A program made the translations under genes and the position numbers. This document shows, in pieces, positions 1 to 9,415 of a stretch of DNA of 32,163 bases; the first letter of the stretch is position 1, and every line of letters begins with the position of its first letter. Origin of the DNA: Burkholderiales bacterium (GTDB taxonomy: Bacteria > Pseudomonadota > Gammaproteobacteria > Burkholderiales > Burkholderiaceae_D); NCBI GenBank assembly GCA_016200845.1, contig JACQDW010000075.1, positions 1 through 32,163 of the forward strand. The letters run 5' to 3'. A model generated the notes under the pieces. That model ran no database searches. It was not told the DNA's origin and saw only the letters and a list, made by a program, of their open reading frames with translations.

Positions 1-3000
1 ACGTTCGCCCTGGTGCAATTCAGCGATGTAACCATCGAAAGGCACATAGTCCAGTCCATTTGCGTGAGAGCCGTTCACAATCAAAGGCTTAGTGGTCGTT
101 TGCGCTGCCCCTTGCTGTGTCGCAAAAATCTCGGCAAACTTACGCAAGCCTTCGTACGCCTCTGACGAATTCGCGTCTGTTCCTCGCCTGTCAAAATCAA
201 CCGCAGCCTGATCCAGACGGCCGACAATTTCACCCACGCCACGCTGATACTCGACCAGGCTGCTGGTATTCTTGCTAAGCAGTTCCAAATAGTCTTTGGT
301 TAAAGCTGGCACGTCTTTAATATCGGCGTTATCTAGACGACTCTTTGCCAAGGCTAATTTCTGCTGACCAGATAACCCGGACTGAGCGCCAAACAGCAGC
401 TCATCCCGCGCCGACTTCATCGTCTTGGCGAGGTCATGGAAGGATTTGGCGGTCGCTTCCAGGCTATTGACCGCCGCATTCATCATTGTGCCCAGAAGCT
501 CCGTTTTCTCAGCGGCTGCCGATTTGGTGGCTTCGGCTGCCTTCGCTTCGTCTTGCAGGGCATACAAGCGCTTTTTTAACGCGACCGTTGACTCATTCAA
601 GCCCGACAGTTCTTTCTCTCGCAATTGCGCCACACTTAACTTTGCATTGAGTAATTCATCGATCTGACTTTGCACACTTGCATTGGTCGAAGCCAGAGCT
701 TCAGCCGCCGCCTTTTGCGTCGCAGCCAAACTTTCTGCTGCAGCCTTCGCATCGAGAGCAGCCTGCGCCTCATCCTTTAACGCATTGAGGCGGTTAAACA
801 GTTGCAGCGTTGATTCCGCCATGCCTTGAGACTCAAGGGCACGTTGTTGTGCGAGCGGCATCGACGCCTTAATGAGTACGTCAATTTCGCGTTGATACGT
901 TAAATTTGCTTGTTCAATGGTTGCCGCTGCTTGCTTACTCGCTGCTGCAAGTGCCTCGTTTGCTTCCTTTTTCGCTTGCGCAGCTTGTACCTGGTCGTAC
1001 AAGTCCCGATTGCTTTCACTCACTGTGTTGCGTTGCTTATCCCTCAATTGCGCCGAGGTCATGGTTAGCTGATCCAATTGATCTTGCAATGCTCTTCGTT
1101 CGCTCAAAGTATCGACTACCGACTTCGCCGCGCTCGTGGTTTTCTCCAACTCAGGATGCACTTGGGCGAACGCCTCTGCGACATTCATCAGACCCGCATA
1201 GGTTTTAGCGCCTGCTTCGGTCGCCAAGGCACCGCTGTTGGCCAAGCCAAGCACCGCGTCCTTGAACTGCTGGCGTGTCGTAATGTCAGCCTTGCCGAGT
1301 GCCGCCATTTCCTCCGCTACGCGTTTTGCAAGCGGAGCCAATTGTTCGGCCTCGGTTAAATATGTCTTTGAGAAAGCATCGGTTTTTTGTGCAAGCGTCT
1401 CGATACCGCCCATCAATCCGATTAAGCGCTCCCTGGCTTCGATAGAGGCATGACCGACCGCCCCAAACTGGGTGCCGATTGATTGCAGCACGTCATCCAA
1501 CTGGGCGTAATGATTGGCGATACGCAAAACAGTTTGCGCATACCCTTCACCGACTTGCCTGAATTTGTCGTACTGTGGAAACGCTGCTTGCGCCATCTCA
1601 TCTAAGGATTTTGAGATCACCCCATTTAGGGCATCCGTCAAAGCCTGGCCCGATAGCCCTTTTAACGACACCTTGGTGCTGGTCAGCGTTAAATTATCCA
1701 GCGTCTTAATGATCTCTTCGGATGAACCGCCCAGTGCCTTATTCGCCTGCTTGAGCGCGTCACCCATATTCGCAAAGATCAATCCGAGTTGAGATGACAG
1801 CTCGGCGCTTAGGTTTTGTGATTGAACGCTGTTTGTTGTGCTCTTCTTCAACCCAAACCAACTGGAGCTAGTCACGTCCACGCTGGCATATTGATTGAAG
1901 CCCCGTCCTGCTTGCAGATCACTGTATTTGCCGCCAAACTGCACGCCGGAATCAACGACGTTTTGCGTAGTCTTGCCCCACAAGCCACCAAGCCAGCCAG
2001 CTAACTTACTACCCACCAAGCCGACCAGTCCGCCCGTAATGGCGGAAAGCCAATTGGGGATAGAGTCAAAAAAGTCGCCCAGCTTTGATCCGCGAGAAAT
2101 GGTGCCTGTGGCGATACCCAGATTGCCGCCATCGATCACGCCCCGGTCGCGCACGACAAGATTCGTAAAACCAGCCATCGACGATTCGATATTTTTTAAC
2201 GCCGCCAGCATGCCCTGATTCACGGGCAACAGGCGGCTTGATGTCTGGCTCATTTCCTCTATCGACTTAGTGATAGTCTCTGATTTTGCCGCCAGATCGC
2301 CGAATACCGACCCCGTGCCTTGCTGCTTCTGCATTTCCGCCGCGCTCATGCCGCCACCGGAGCCGCCCGAGCCAAAGAAGCCCGTTGCAAAGCCGAGCGA
2401 AGCCATCACAGCCGCCATTGCCGCCATCCGGGGGATTGCGGTGTAGGGATCGCCTTGCGCCTGGCTGGCGATGCCGACCACGGCGGCCGACATGCCTTTC
2501 GCCAGATCGGAAGCCAGCTGCACGATGCGAAAGGCGTTTTCTGCCGCTTCCAGAGCTTTATATCCGCGTGTTCCCTCGGCGAAGAAACTCTTGGCCGCAC
2601 CAGCGATGTTGGCATAATTATTGATCTGGGCACGCGCCGAGCGCTCATTGATCGCCGCCATGTCCTGGGCGTATTTGATCGGGTTGCTGGATTTGCCCAG
2701 TTCGGCATTTGCCCTGGCTTTCGCCAGCTCGGCTTCAGTGCGGGCGTATTCTTGCAGGTGCGAACTTAGCTTCTGTAATGCGTTACCTGCCGTGCCAAAT
2801 GCGCCCGCCAAGGCATCGCCAAAGCTCTGCGCCTTGGCCGGGTCTAAAAAGGCATCTAGCTCTTTGCGTGCCTTTTGGATTTCCTCGGTATTGACCTCAA
2901 CCACGATTTGTTGTTTGCGCTGGTTCGCCGCCTCAATGGCGCGTTGAATTTGTCCCGCCTTATCGGCTTCAAAACCTTTGGAGTTCTCAATTTCTTTGAT

Positions 3001-4872
3001 TTGCTTGCGCAGACCCAGCTCAATCTTAAATTGCTCAATCGCGATCTTGCGCTCGGTTTCGGTCTTGCCCAGCAGCGTCACTTCCAATTGCCCCTGTTCA
3101 TTCGCCGCCGCCAATGAGGTGATATAGGCGTCTGTTGCCTGCACCATCTTAAAGCTGGCTTCGACCTTGGCCGCAAACTCATCCCTGAATTTCTTAGTGC
3201 GTTCTAATTGATCTTTTTCAGCGATAGCCAGGACATTGTTCAGATCAATCTCCGACGCCAGCGAACGGGCAAATTCACGTTGCGCGGCAGTAGCGGTCAG
3301 CTTGCCTTCGCGCAGGTCGGTGTCGAATTTAATGCGCAGCTTCTGGCCTTCCGTTAAATTCGCACTTTGCGTCAGCTCCGCTTGCGACGCCGCGAACTTT
3401 TCTTTCATGGTCAGTATCAGCGACTGGTAGGCGCTTTCCTGTTTGTTTAAGGTGTGGTTCTTTTCCTTGAACTTTTCATTGATTTCTTTGATGGCCATCG
3501 CGTTCGCCGCCACGGCCTGGCGATAGCCTTCCGACGTTTTAGTCAGCCCGGCGGTCGCTTCGTCAAACTTCTTCGCTTCTTCTTTTAACGCCTGCGCCTT
3601 GGTTTGATGGTTGCCTGCATTGATGTAGGCTTCTAGCTTATCGCTTTGTTTACGGGCTTCTTCATCTGCTCGAATTGCTTTGCCTTCTGCTGCTGCAACT
3701 TCGTTTTCTGCACCGACGACGGCCATAAGTGCTTTTTCGCGAGCCTTTAACGCCGCAATTTTGAGTTCGGAATTTCGATAAATTTCATTGTCAGTATTTC
3801 CAGAATTTCGCTTGTCTTGCTGATAGCCTTCTTCATTAGAGAGCATGACTCGCACTCTCTTAAGTTCATCATTTTGAGTTTCTTTTCTACCGAGCCCTAG
3901 CATGGCATCCCAAGCACCTTTAGCACTTTCTTTTACGGAATTCCACGCACTTTCAGTGGCACTAAGGTTATCTTTAAGTTGATCACTCTTTTTGTTGAAT
4001 GAGTCGATGTAGGCCGTTTGCGCCAAGGCGGCGGCTTCGTAAGTTTTGCCTTGCTCCAGCAGCGCCTTAATCTGATCGTAGGTGACTTTGGTCAGATAGT
4101 GATATTGCTCGCTGAGCTTTTTACTCGCTTCCAAGGGTGACTTGCCTAATTCACTGAGGTCTTTGGCGATGTCGCCGACGCTCATGCCGACGAGCTTCTG
4201 CGCCGCGCCCTTGGTGCCTTTACCCGCTTCATTGAGTTTAGTGGCCATGTCGGCCAACTGATCGGCGGTAACACCAGCGATGTTGCCCGTCATGATGATC
4301 GCCCGCTGATACGATTCAATCTCTTTGGAACCTTGATAGCAGGCATATGCCAACACGCCGACCGCTGCTGCACCGACCGACAAAGGATTAATCAGGCCAA
4401 GCACATAGCTTCCCAGCGCCTTGGCCGCATTGCCTGCACCGCCGAACATATCCTTTAACTGACCGCCTTGTTGCATAAAGACCGTCATGGGTGACTGCCC
4501 CGCCTGTAAGCTGACGACGATATCCGTGAACTGGGCAGGCACGTTGCGCATTGCGGCGGCGGTGGCGGCGGCGCTCATCGTGACTTTATTGAAATTCTGT
4601 GTGACTTGCTGTGTTGCCGCTGTTGAGGCGGCCGCGTATTGTTGCGAGGCTTGCCCTGCGCGATTCAATACGTCGTTAGCGCGAGTCTGTGCTGCAGCGG
4701 CTTCGTTGGCACCCACGACCACGCTTTTTTGCGCGGTCGTGGTTTTCTTGGTCGCGGCCACTGCGGCGTCGCCGGAAGCAGTCGTGGCTTGCGTAATCTC
4801 GTTAATCCCATCCACAGCGGCTTTATTGCCACTGACACTAATACGGATGCCATACTCAACTTGATTACCCAT
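1..4872 (-). CDS. phage tail tape measure protein (lambda GpH-like), 3' end off window
   Basis: Frame open on the minus strand in all lines checked, from ATG at 4872 to position 1 (>1600 codons; absent from ORF track because no stop in window). N-terminus MGNQVEYGIRISVSGNKAAVDGINEITQAT; AQFTDIVVSLQAGQSPMTVFMQQGGQLKDMFGG; C-terminal-type motif ANGLDYVPFDGYIAELHQGER near window start. Confidence 0.93.
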   Translation of the reverse strand, partial: MGNQVEYGIRISVSGNKAAVDGINEITQATTASGDAAVAATKKTTTAQKSVVVGANEAAAAQTRANDVLNRAGQASQQYAAASTAATQQVTQNFNKVTMSAAATAAAMRNVPAQFTDIVVSLQAGQSPMTVFMQQGGQLKDMFGGAGNAAKALGSYVLGLINPLSVGAAAVGVLAYACYQGSKEIESYQRAIIMTGNIAGVTADQLADMATKLNEAGKGTKGAAQKLVGMSVGDIAKDLSELGKSPLEASKKLSEQYHYLTKVTYDQIKALLEQGKTYEAAALAQTAYIDSFNKKSDQLKDNLSATESAWNSVKESAKGAWDAMLGLGRKETQNDELKRVRVMLSNEEGYQQDKRNSGNTDNEIYRNSELKIAALKAREKALMAVVGAENEVAAAEGKAIRADEEARKQSDKLEAYINAGNHQTKAQALKEEAKKFDEATAGLTKTSEGYRQAVAANAMAIKEINEKFKEKNHTLNKQESAYQSLILTMKEKFAASQAELTQSANLTEGQKLRIKFDTDLREGKLTATAAQREFARSLASEIDLNNVLAIAEKDQLERTKKFRDEFAAKVEASFKMVQATDAYITSLAAANEQGQLEVTLLGKTETERKIAIEQFKIELGLRKQIKEIENSKGFEADKAGQIQRAIEAANQRKQQIVVEVNTEEIQKARKELDAFLDPAKAQSFGDALAGAFGTAGNALQKLSSHLQEYARTEAELAKARANAELGKSSNPIKYAQDMAAINERSARAQINNYANIAGAAKSFFAEGTRGYKALEAAENAFRIVQLASDLAKGMSAAVVGIASQAQGDPYTAIPRMAAMAAVMASLGFATGFFGSGGSGGGMSAAEMQKQQGTGSVFGDLAAKSETITKSIEEMSQTSSRLLPVNQGMLAALKNIESSMAGFTNLVVRDRGVIDGGNLGIATGTISRGSKLGDFFDSIPNWLSAITGGLVGLVGSKLAGWLGGLWGKTTQNVVDSGVQFGGKYSDLQAGRGFNQYASVDVTSSSWFGLKKSTTNSVQSQNLSAELSSQLGLIFANMGDALKQANKALGGSSEEIIKTLDNLTLTSTKVSLKGLSGQALTDALNGVISKSLDEMAQAAFPQYDKFRQVGEGYAQTVLRIANHYAQLDDVLQSIGTQFGAVGHASIEARERLIGLMGGIETLAQKTDAFSKTYLTEAEQLAPLAKRVAEEMAALGKADITTRQQFKDAVLGLANSGALATEAGAKTYAGLMNVAEAFAQVHPELEKTTSAAKSVVDTLSERRALQDQLDQLTMTSAQLRDKQRNTVSESNRDLYDQVQAAQAKKEANEALAAASKQAAATIEQANLTYQREIDVLIKASMPLAQQRALESQGMAESTLQLFNRLNALKDEAQAALDAKAAAESLAATQKAAAEALASTNASVQSQIDELLNAKLSVAQLREKELSGLNESTVALKKRLYALQDEAKAAEATKSAAAEKTELLGTMMNAAVNSLEATAKSFHDLAKTMKSARDELLFGAQSGLSGQQKLALAKSRLDNADIKDVPALTKDYLELLSKNTSSLVEYQRGVGEIVGRLDQAAVDFDRRGTDANSSEAYEGLRKFAEIFATQQGAAQTTTKPLIVNGSHANGLDYVPFDGYIAELHQGER

Positions 4873-4880
4873 ACTATCCT

Positions 4881-5321
4881 TTACCGTTTCTGTTCCAACT
4901 CTTCCGCACGCCGCTGCATGCGTTCGACTCTTGCTTTATTCATGACTGCCAGTGCCGCCCGTTCCATCCATTCCAATTGCTGCACCAGGCTGACATGGGC
5001 TTTCTTTGGCACGCCGTTTTGATATTTCAGCTTGAACTCAATGGCGGGCGTCTTGATACAGGTGCGGATCAATTCGCCGTCCGGGCTGACTACGATGTCC
5101 CACTGGTTCTCCAGCGATAAAAAGAGATTTAACGCTGTCAGGTTTTCTGGCCACACCTCGTAGTCAGGCTCTTTCACATCTTCTTCGGTGGGGGCGTCGG
5201 CGATTTCGTCAAGCAGTCCCATCATTTGCATTTCTTCGGCAAATTCATTCGTGACATGCCTCGGCTTTTCCACTTTCGCACCGCCGACAACGCGCCCCCA
5301 CGCTTCGGCAGCGCCTTCTAG
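4881..5321 (-). CDS. DUF1799-like second half of the tail assembly chaperone, expressed as a -1 frameshift fusion (gpGT-like)
   Basis: Frame is open from the slippery site (5321) to TAA at 4881; the listed start at 5273 is an internal GTG. Confidence 0.82.
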   Translation of the reverse strand, partial: LEGAAEAWGRVVGGAKVEKPRHVTNEFAEEMQMMGLLDEIADAPTEEDVKEPDYEVWPENLTALNLFLSLENQWDIVVSPDGELIRTCIKTPAIEFKLKYQNGVPKKAHVSLVQQLEWMERAALAVMNKARVERMQRRAEELEQKR

Positions 5322-5327
5322 TTTTTT
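5278..5327 (-). promoter_or_regulatory. programmed -1 ribosomal frameshift signal
   Basis: A AAA AAC at 5327-5321 in frame, spacer TAGAAG, stem GCGCTGCCGA/TCGGCGGTGC (10 bp incl. two G-U), 17-nt loop. Confidence 0.85.
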
Positions 5328-5662
5328 CTGACGGAATTGTTAATTGTCGCGAAGAAGGCATTCACCATCGTCGGGCGTACCGGGAAGGTGTTGATCAAGG
5401 CAGCGAAGTTATCCGCGTTAAATTCGACCGGATTGCCGTTTTCGTCTTTGACATCGTCAAAGCCCACCGTGACTTCATTGAGCAATTCGGTATCGTTCAA
5501 GCTCTTCTCTTGCAGGCGTTCGTGGATACGATCCAGTTCTTGCTGGGTCACGCGCTTAAAACGTGCCTTGAACACCTGAGTTTTGACCTTACCATTGTCA
5601 TCGAGCATATCGACGCGGATATCGGTCAGGTAGGATTGGGAAACAGAGCTGAGTTTAAACAT
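5318..5662 (-). CDS. phage tail assembly chaperone, zero-frame product (gpG-like)
   Basis: 114 aa ORF between tail tube and tape measure genes; ends ...AGA AAA AAC TAG. Confidence 0.82.
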   Translation of the reverse strand: MFKLSSVSQSYLTDIRVDMLDDNGKVKTQVFKARFKRVTQQELDRIHERLQEKSLNDTELLNEVTVGFDDVKDENGNPVEFNADNFAALINTFPVRPTMVNAFFATINNSVRKN

Positions 5663-5751
5663 GATAGGTCTCTTTACTTTGGGGTTTTAAAATGCCGTCC
5701 GGTGGCTAAACCGGACGGGCAGGCGCTTCAAACACTAAATATGTGCAACGA

Positions 5752-6699
5752 TTACAAACAGGTGAGCGTGACTTCGTCATTGCCCGCCACTGGCACGGGT
5801 GACAGTGTCAACTTGTAGGCCGTTAAATCTTCTATGGAGTCGTAATCAACCCCGACGATACGTGCCTTCAAGTCGGTCTTGATCTTCTTGCCTGCCGCGC
5901 TGCCGTGCGTCACGCTGATCGGCACAGTAACGCCCGATTCAGCCAGGGCGTAAGGGTTGAACACGGCCAGAGTCGGCGCCAGCACTTTGATGGATGCCGT
6001 CGGTGCACGGTCATTGATGGCGATCTCGTACTGTGGACCAGGCAAATCCAAGCGCGAAATCTTATTGCCCAGCCCCCACTCGAATTCCGAATACGCGAGA
6101 TTGACCCCATTGACAGAGATTGGACTGGTGTTTTTGCTGTTCACCGCTTCTTCGATTGCCCAACCCGTCTTCGTTACCGCTGGCATCGCGCCATCGGCTG
6201 GGGTGACATACACGGCGTCATAGCTGACCGTCATCATCGGCGTGCCTTTGGCGTTTTGCTTCACCTTCAGTTCGCCGCGCATGCCCAACAGTTTGTGCAA
6301 GACGTCGCCGATATACATATAGGCGCACAGGCTGCCAAAATTGCTGCTGATCAGGTTGTAGGTCACGGAAACGCCTGCAGACACAGTCTCGGCAAAGCCG
6401 GTTGCCATAATGAGCGATGCCCACTTTGGCGCAGTGCCCAAAGCACCGGACGGCGCAAGCGCCACGTCGAAACTGAGCTTTGCCCATTGGCTGACGATGA
6501 TGCTGCCACCGCTGCCCAGAGTATCCATGACGATATTGCGATCTACCTTATCGACATCCATAGGACTGAGACTGACGTTACGTGCTTCAATCCAGTTCGC
6601 CGCACCTGTCGGTGTGGAATCGACGCCATACGTCGCTTCCGATTTCACCAGTACCGCTTTACTGCGCCATTTGCGCGGTTGTGCCAAAAGATTAGCCAC
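5752..6699 (-). CDS. phage tail tube / major tail protein
   Basis: 315 aa, MANLLAQPRKWRSKAVLVKSEATYGVDSTPTGAANWIEARNVSL; directly upstream of chaperone genes. Confidence 0.8.
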   Translation of the reverse strand: MANLLAQPRKWRSKAVLVKSEATYGVDSTPTGAANWIEARNVSLSPMDVDKVDRNIVMDTLGSGGSIIVSQWAKLSFDVALAPSGALGTAPKWASLIMATGFAETVSAGVSVTYNLISSNFGSLCAYMYIGDVLHKLLGMRGELKVKQNAKGTPMMTVSYDAVYVTPADGAMPAVTKTGWAIEEAVNSKNTSPISVNGVNLAYSEFEWGLGNKISRLDLPGPQYEIAINDRAPTASIKVLAPTLAVFNPYALAESGVTVPISVTHGSAAGKKIKTDLKARIVGVDYDSIEDLTAYKLTLSPVPVAGNDEVTLTCL

Positions 6700-6904
6700 G
6701 GTTCTTCTCCTTGCTTGCTACTTTCTTTGTTTCAGGTTCCTGCTGTGTGTTTTCAGCAGGGGCGGATTCATCAAAAGGCTGTACCCGCTCGCGCAAACCT
6801 GTTGCCGGGTTCACGATGAAATGGCCGCCTTTCCCCCATTCGGGGCAACGGGTGAAATCCTGCTCACCTGTTGTGTTCTCTTGATTTTCTTGTTCAATAC
6901 TCAC
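6692..6904 (-). CDS. hypothetical phage protein
   Basis: GTG start overlaps upstream TGA (GTGA at 6904-6901); VSIEQENQENTTGEQDFTRCPEWGKGGHFIVNPATGLRE. Confidence 0.6.
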   Translation of the reverse strand: MSIEQENQENTTGEQDFTRCPEWGKGGHFIVNPATGLRERVQPFDESAPAENTQQEPETKKVASKEKNRG

Positions 6905-7320
6905 AGCAAACTCCTGTCGTAATAGGACGTTAAATAAAGGTCTTGCCACCACACATGCCCATCGCGGAATGCAAGTAAGCGACTTGCCCCGCGCTCGAAA
7001 GGGTCAAACTCAGCGGATGCCTGCCAGCCAAAGACTTGCTCTTTCACCTTCTTGCGCAAGGCATCCAGTGCGCCGCGAGCTGCCGCGCCCTTGGTGTCTT
7101 TCAGATTCTTGACGACGAAGGCCACACCGACCGTCGCTTCCACCCGCTGCACCAGGACATCGGTTTGCGATTTACCCGGTCTTTCGTCCATCAAAAGCAC
7201 AAAGCAGGCAGGCGTCACCAAGGGGTTACTCTCCGCCGCAGCCTGAAAATCAGCCGCCTCGCCGACAAACTTCAATTCCGGCACGGTCTGCTTGATGCGC
7301 TCTTTTAACGCGTTAATCAT
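6901..7320 (-). CDS. Mu gp37-like / tail terminator protein
   Basis: 139 aa, MINALKERIKQTVPELKFVGEAADFQAA; position after DUF1320. Confidence 0.7.
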   Translation of the reverse strand: MINALKERIKQTVPELKFVGEAADFQAAAESNPLVTPACFVLLMDERPGKSQTDVLVQRVEATVGVAFVVKNLKDTKGAAARGALDALRKKVKEQVFGWQASAEFDPFERGASRLLAFRDGHVWWQDLYLTSYYDRSLL

Positions 7321-7715
7321 GGACGACCATCGCGTTTAAAGACTGCATTGCCGCCGCTCAGCATGACCACTTCCTGTGCGCTGTTACTGACTTGAGCAAC
7401 ATCTGACTGCAATTTGACGCGGCCATGCGATACATCCTTGAGCCATGCCACTGCATCTTCGTAATCGCTTCTGGCGCGTTCGGTTGCGGCATCGCCCAAC
7501 AACTGATAGCGGGCAATAGCGCAAGCAATTTGCGGCAGGTTTTGCGGCACGCTACTTAGGGGCAAGGTGTAGCGACTGGCCAGATACCCGTTGATCAAAG
7601 CGTCAGCGTCCAGCAATGCCTGGTTGACTGCGCCTGCAGGCAAGGCAGACTCGCGTTGCTCCAGTTCGTCCGTGCCGTAGCGCTGTTCAAGATTGCTGCG
7701 GGTGGCGTAGCTAAT
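7317..7715 (-). CDS. DUF1320 (Mu gp36-like) protein, probable ATT start
   Basis: ISYATRSNLEQRYGTDELEQRESALPAGAVNQALLDADALINGYLASRYTLPL; conserved N-terminus lies upstream of the ORF-track start. Confidence 0.75.
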   Translation of the reverse strand: MSYATRSNLEQRYGTDELEQRESALPAGAVNQALLDADALINGYLASRYTLPLSSVPQNLPQIACAIARYQLLGDAATERARSDYEDAVAWLKDVSHGRVKLQSDVAQVSNSAQEVVMLSGGNAVFKRDGRP

Positions 7716-7723
7716 GGCTTGTC

Positions 7724-8071
7724 TTAGCCTTCCACCCGTTTAACGATGAGCAGTGGCTCGGCTTCCAGCGCGGCGATCTGCTCATCGGTCAACTCAGCCA
7801 AAGCAACGAAAGTCGCTTCGCTCGGCCAAGCGCGACCAGCCCGGCGAAATCCCGCCTGCTTCGATTGCACTTCGAGACCAGCGATGCTTTCGCGCTTTGC
7901 GCTGGTGGCGTCGGAGGATGTCGCGTTTTGTTCTTGCGTTAAATCTGGATTGTCGTTTTGTGCCAGTGAGCCTTTGCCCTCTGGCTGTGCGACGTTTGGG
8001 CTTGCATCTGCTGGTGCAGTCTTCTTTGCCTGACTGGTCACCTGAGTAGCCTTGTTGTTCTTTGTTGCCAT
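7724..8071 (-). CDS. Mu gp35/HI1506-like protein
   Basis: C-terminal GFRRAGRAWPSEATFVALAELTDEQIAALEAEPLLIVK. Confidence 0.7.
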   Translation of the reverse strand: MATKNNKATQVTSQAKKTAPADASPNVAQPEGKGSLAQNDNPDLTQEQNATSSDATSAKRESIAGLEVQSKQAGFRRAGRAWPSEATFVALAELTDEQIAALEAEPLLIVKRVEG

Positions 8072-8082
8072 GACGACTCCTA

Positions 8083-8394
8083 CTAATTGTTTGTTTCAGA
8101 CAAGCGCTGGCGCAGCAGATAGCCTTCCAAAGCCCAAATTTTGTTGCGGGCTTCGTCGCGGGCGATCTTGCGACCGATGCCCGCGTCGAAATTTGCCTTG
8201 CTGGCGGCAGCGCTCTCGCCGAGCACCGTGTAACCGTTCTTGAGATAGAGGCAGCACACGGTCAGGGTCGAATCAGGGAACACGTGATAGGCCTCACCGA
8301 TAATCACGGCATCGATGTCGGCAGGCGTTAAGCGCGGGGCAGTTAAGCCCTTGGCTTGAATGTCTTGCTCGATCACTTGTTCATTGATTCGCAT
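8083..8394 (-). CDS. hypothetical phage protein
   Basis: 103 aa ORF in collinear head operon. Confidence 0.6.
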   Translation of the reverse strand: MRINEQVIEQDIQAKGLTAPRLTPADIDAVIIGEAYHVFPDSTLTVCCLYLKNGYTVLGESAAASKANFDAGIGRKIARDEARNKIWALEGYLLRQRLSETNN

Positions 8395-8442
8395 GGCTGC
8401 CTCAGTCTTTCAATTACTTAGTTAATTGGTTAGGGGCGCGGC

Positions 8443-9363
8443 TTACACCGTGCCAGTGGAGCCGTATGCCAACTGCCAGAAGCCATAGCCGCCCGCTGCA
8501 CGTGCTTCCGCGCCGAACTTGAATTTCTTCCGGCTGAACACGTCGTCGGCCTGCGGGTCGATCTGCTGCACGAAGACCGGGGCTTTGCGTTCCTGATAAA
8601 TGAATGGTTTGACTGGCTTGTTGGTGTCGAGCAAGAACCAGGCGGTCTTGGAAGTCAGGCGACCATCTACCACCACTTCAAAGGCATTGCGATAAGGATT
8701 CGGCTTACCGTCTTCCAGGCGTTCGGCGGTCATCAGGATATTGGCGGTGGCCTTCAAGGCTGGCGGCACCAGCAAGACATTCGGTTTAATGTTCAACGGG
8801 CGACCTTCGTCGTCTTTGAACTCCATCATGGCGGTTTCAGCCGCGCCGAGCGATGCCTGGGCTGCGGCCTGCGTAGCGCAAGACAAGACTGCCGTGCCTT
8901 TGTTGCTGATGGAGTCCATCGTGCCATCTTCTTTCTTGACCGGATGATCGATGTCGATGAAGTACTGGCCGTCATAGCACTTCGCGCTAAAGCCGTTATT
9001 GACCAGGGCGATGACAATTTCGTCGGGCAGTTGTGCCGCCGATTGCGCCGCCATTTCGGCTTGCGGACCATAAATGCCCAAATTGTCATCTTCAATATCG
9101 TTGCGATCCACTTCTACGGTAGCTTCGAAATCGTCATTGACGACCGAATACTTAAAGCCTTCCAGAGCTTTAACGTTCTTTTCGCCGATCCACTTGCGCA
9201 TGCGCGGAAAGTTGGATAACCAAGCGTAATCGTTCTGGCCTGTGGTGGACGGCACTTTCATGGCAATGCGTTGCCATGTGCTTTCTGTCGCAGAAAAAGT
9301 ATTGTTAAAAGTGGTCTTCAGCGAAATGAACAACGCCGAAAGGGTTTCTTTATTGATGAACAT
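8443..9363 (-). CDS. T: Mu-like major head subunit (gpT)
   Basis: MFINKETLSALFISLKTTFNNTFSATESTWQRIAMKVPSTTGQNDYAWLSNFPRMRKWIGEK. Confidence 0.93.
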   Translation of the reverse strand: MFINKETLSALFISLKTTFNNTFSATESTWQRIAMKVPSTTGQNDYAWLSNFPRMRKWIGEKNVKALEGFKYSVVNDDFEATVEVDRNDIEDDNLGIYGPQAEMAAQSAAQLPDEIVIALVNNGFSAKCYDGQYFIDIDHPVKKEDGTMDSISNKGTAVLSCATQAAAQASLGAAETAMMEFKDDEGRPLNIKPNVLLVPPALKATANILMTAERLEDGKPNPYRNAFEVVVDGRLTSKTAWFLLDTNKPVKPFIYQERKAPVFVQQIDPQADDVFSRKKFKFGAEARAAGGYGFWQLAYGSTGTV

Positions 9364-9415
9364 GATCAATCCCTATGAGGTAATGAATGAGAAATGCTGT
9401 TGTGGGTAAGCTGGC

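Noticed and set aside
4881-5273. Independent 130-aa gene starting at GTG 5273
   Set aside because: The same frame is open back to the slippery site at 5321; expression by frameshift is the better explanation.
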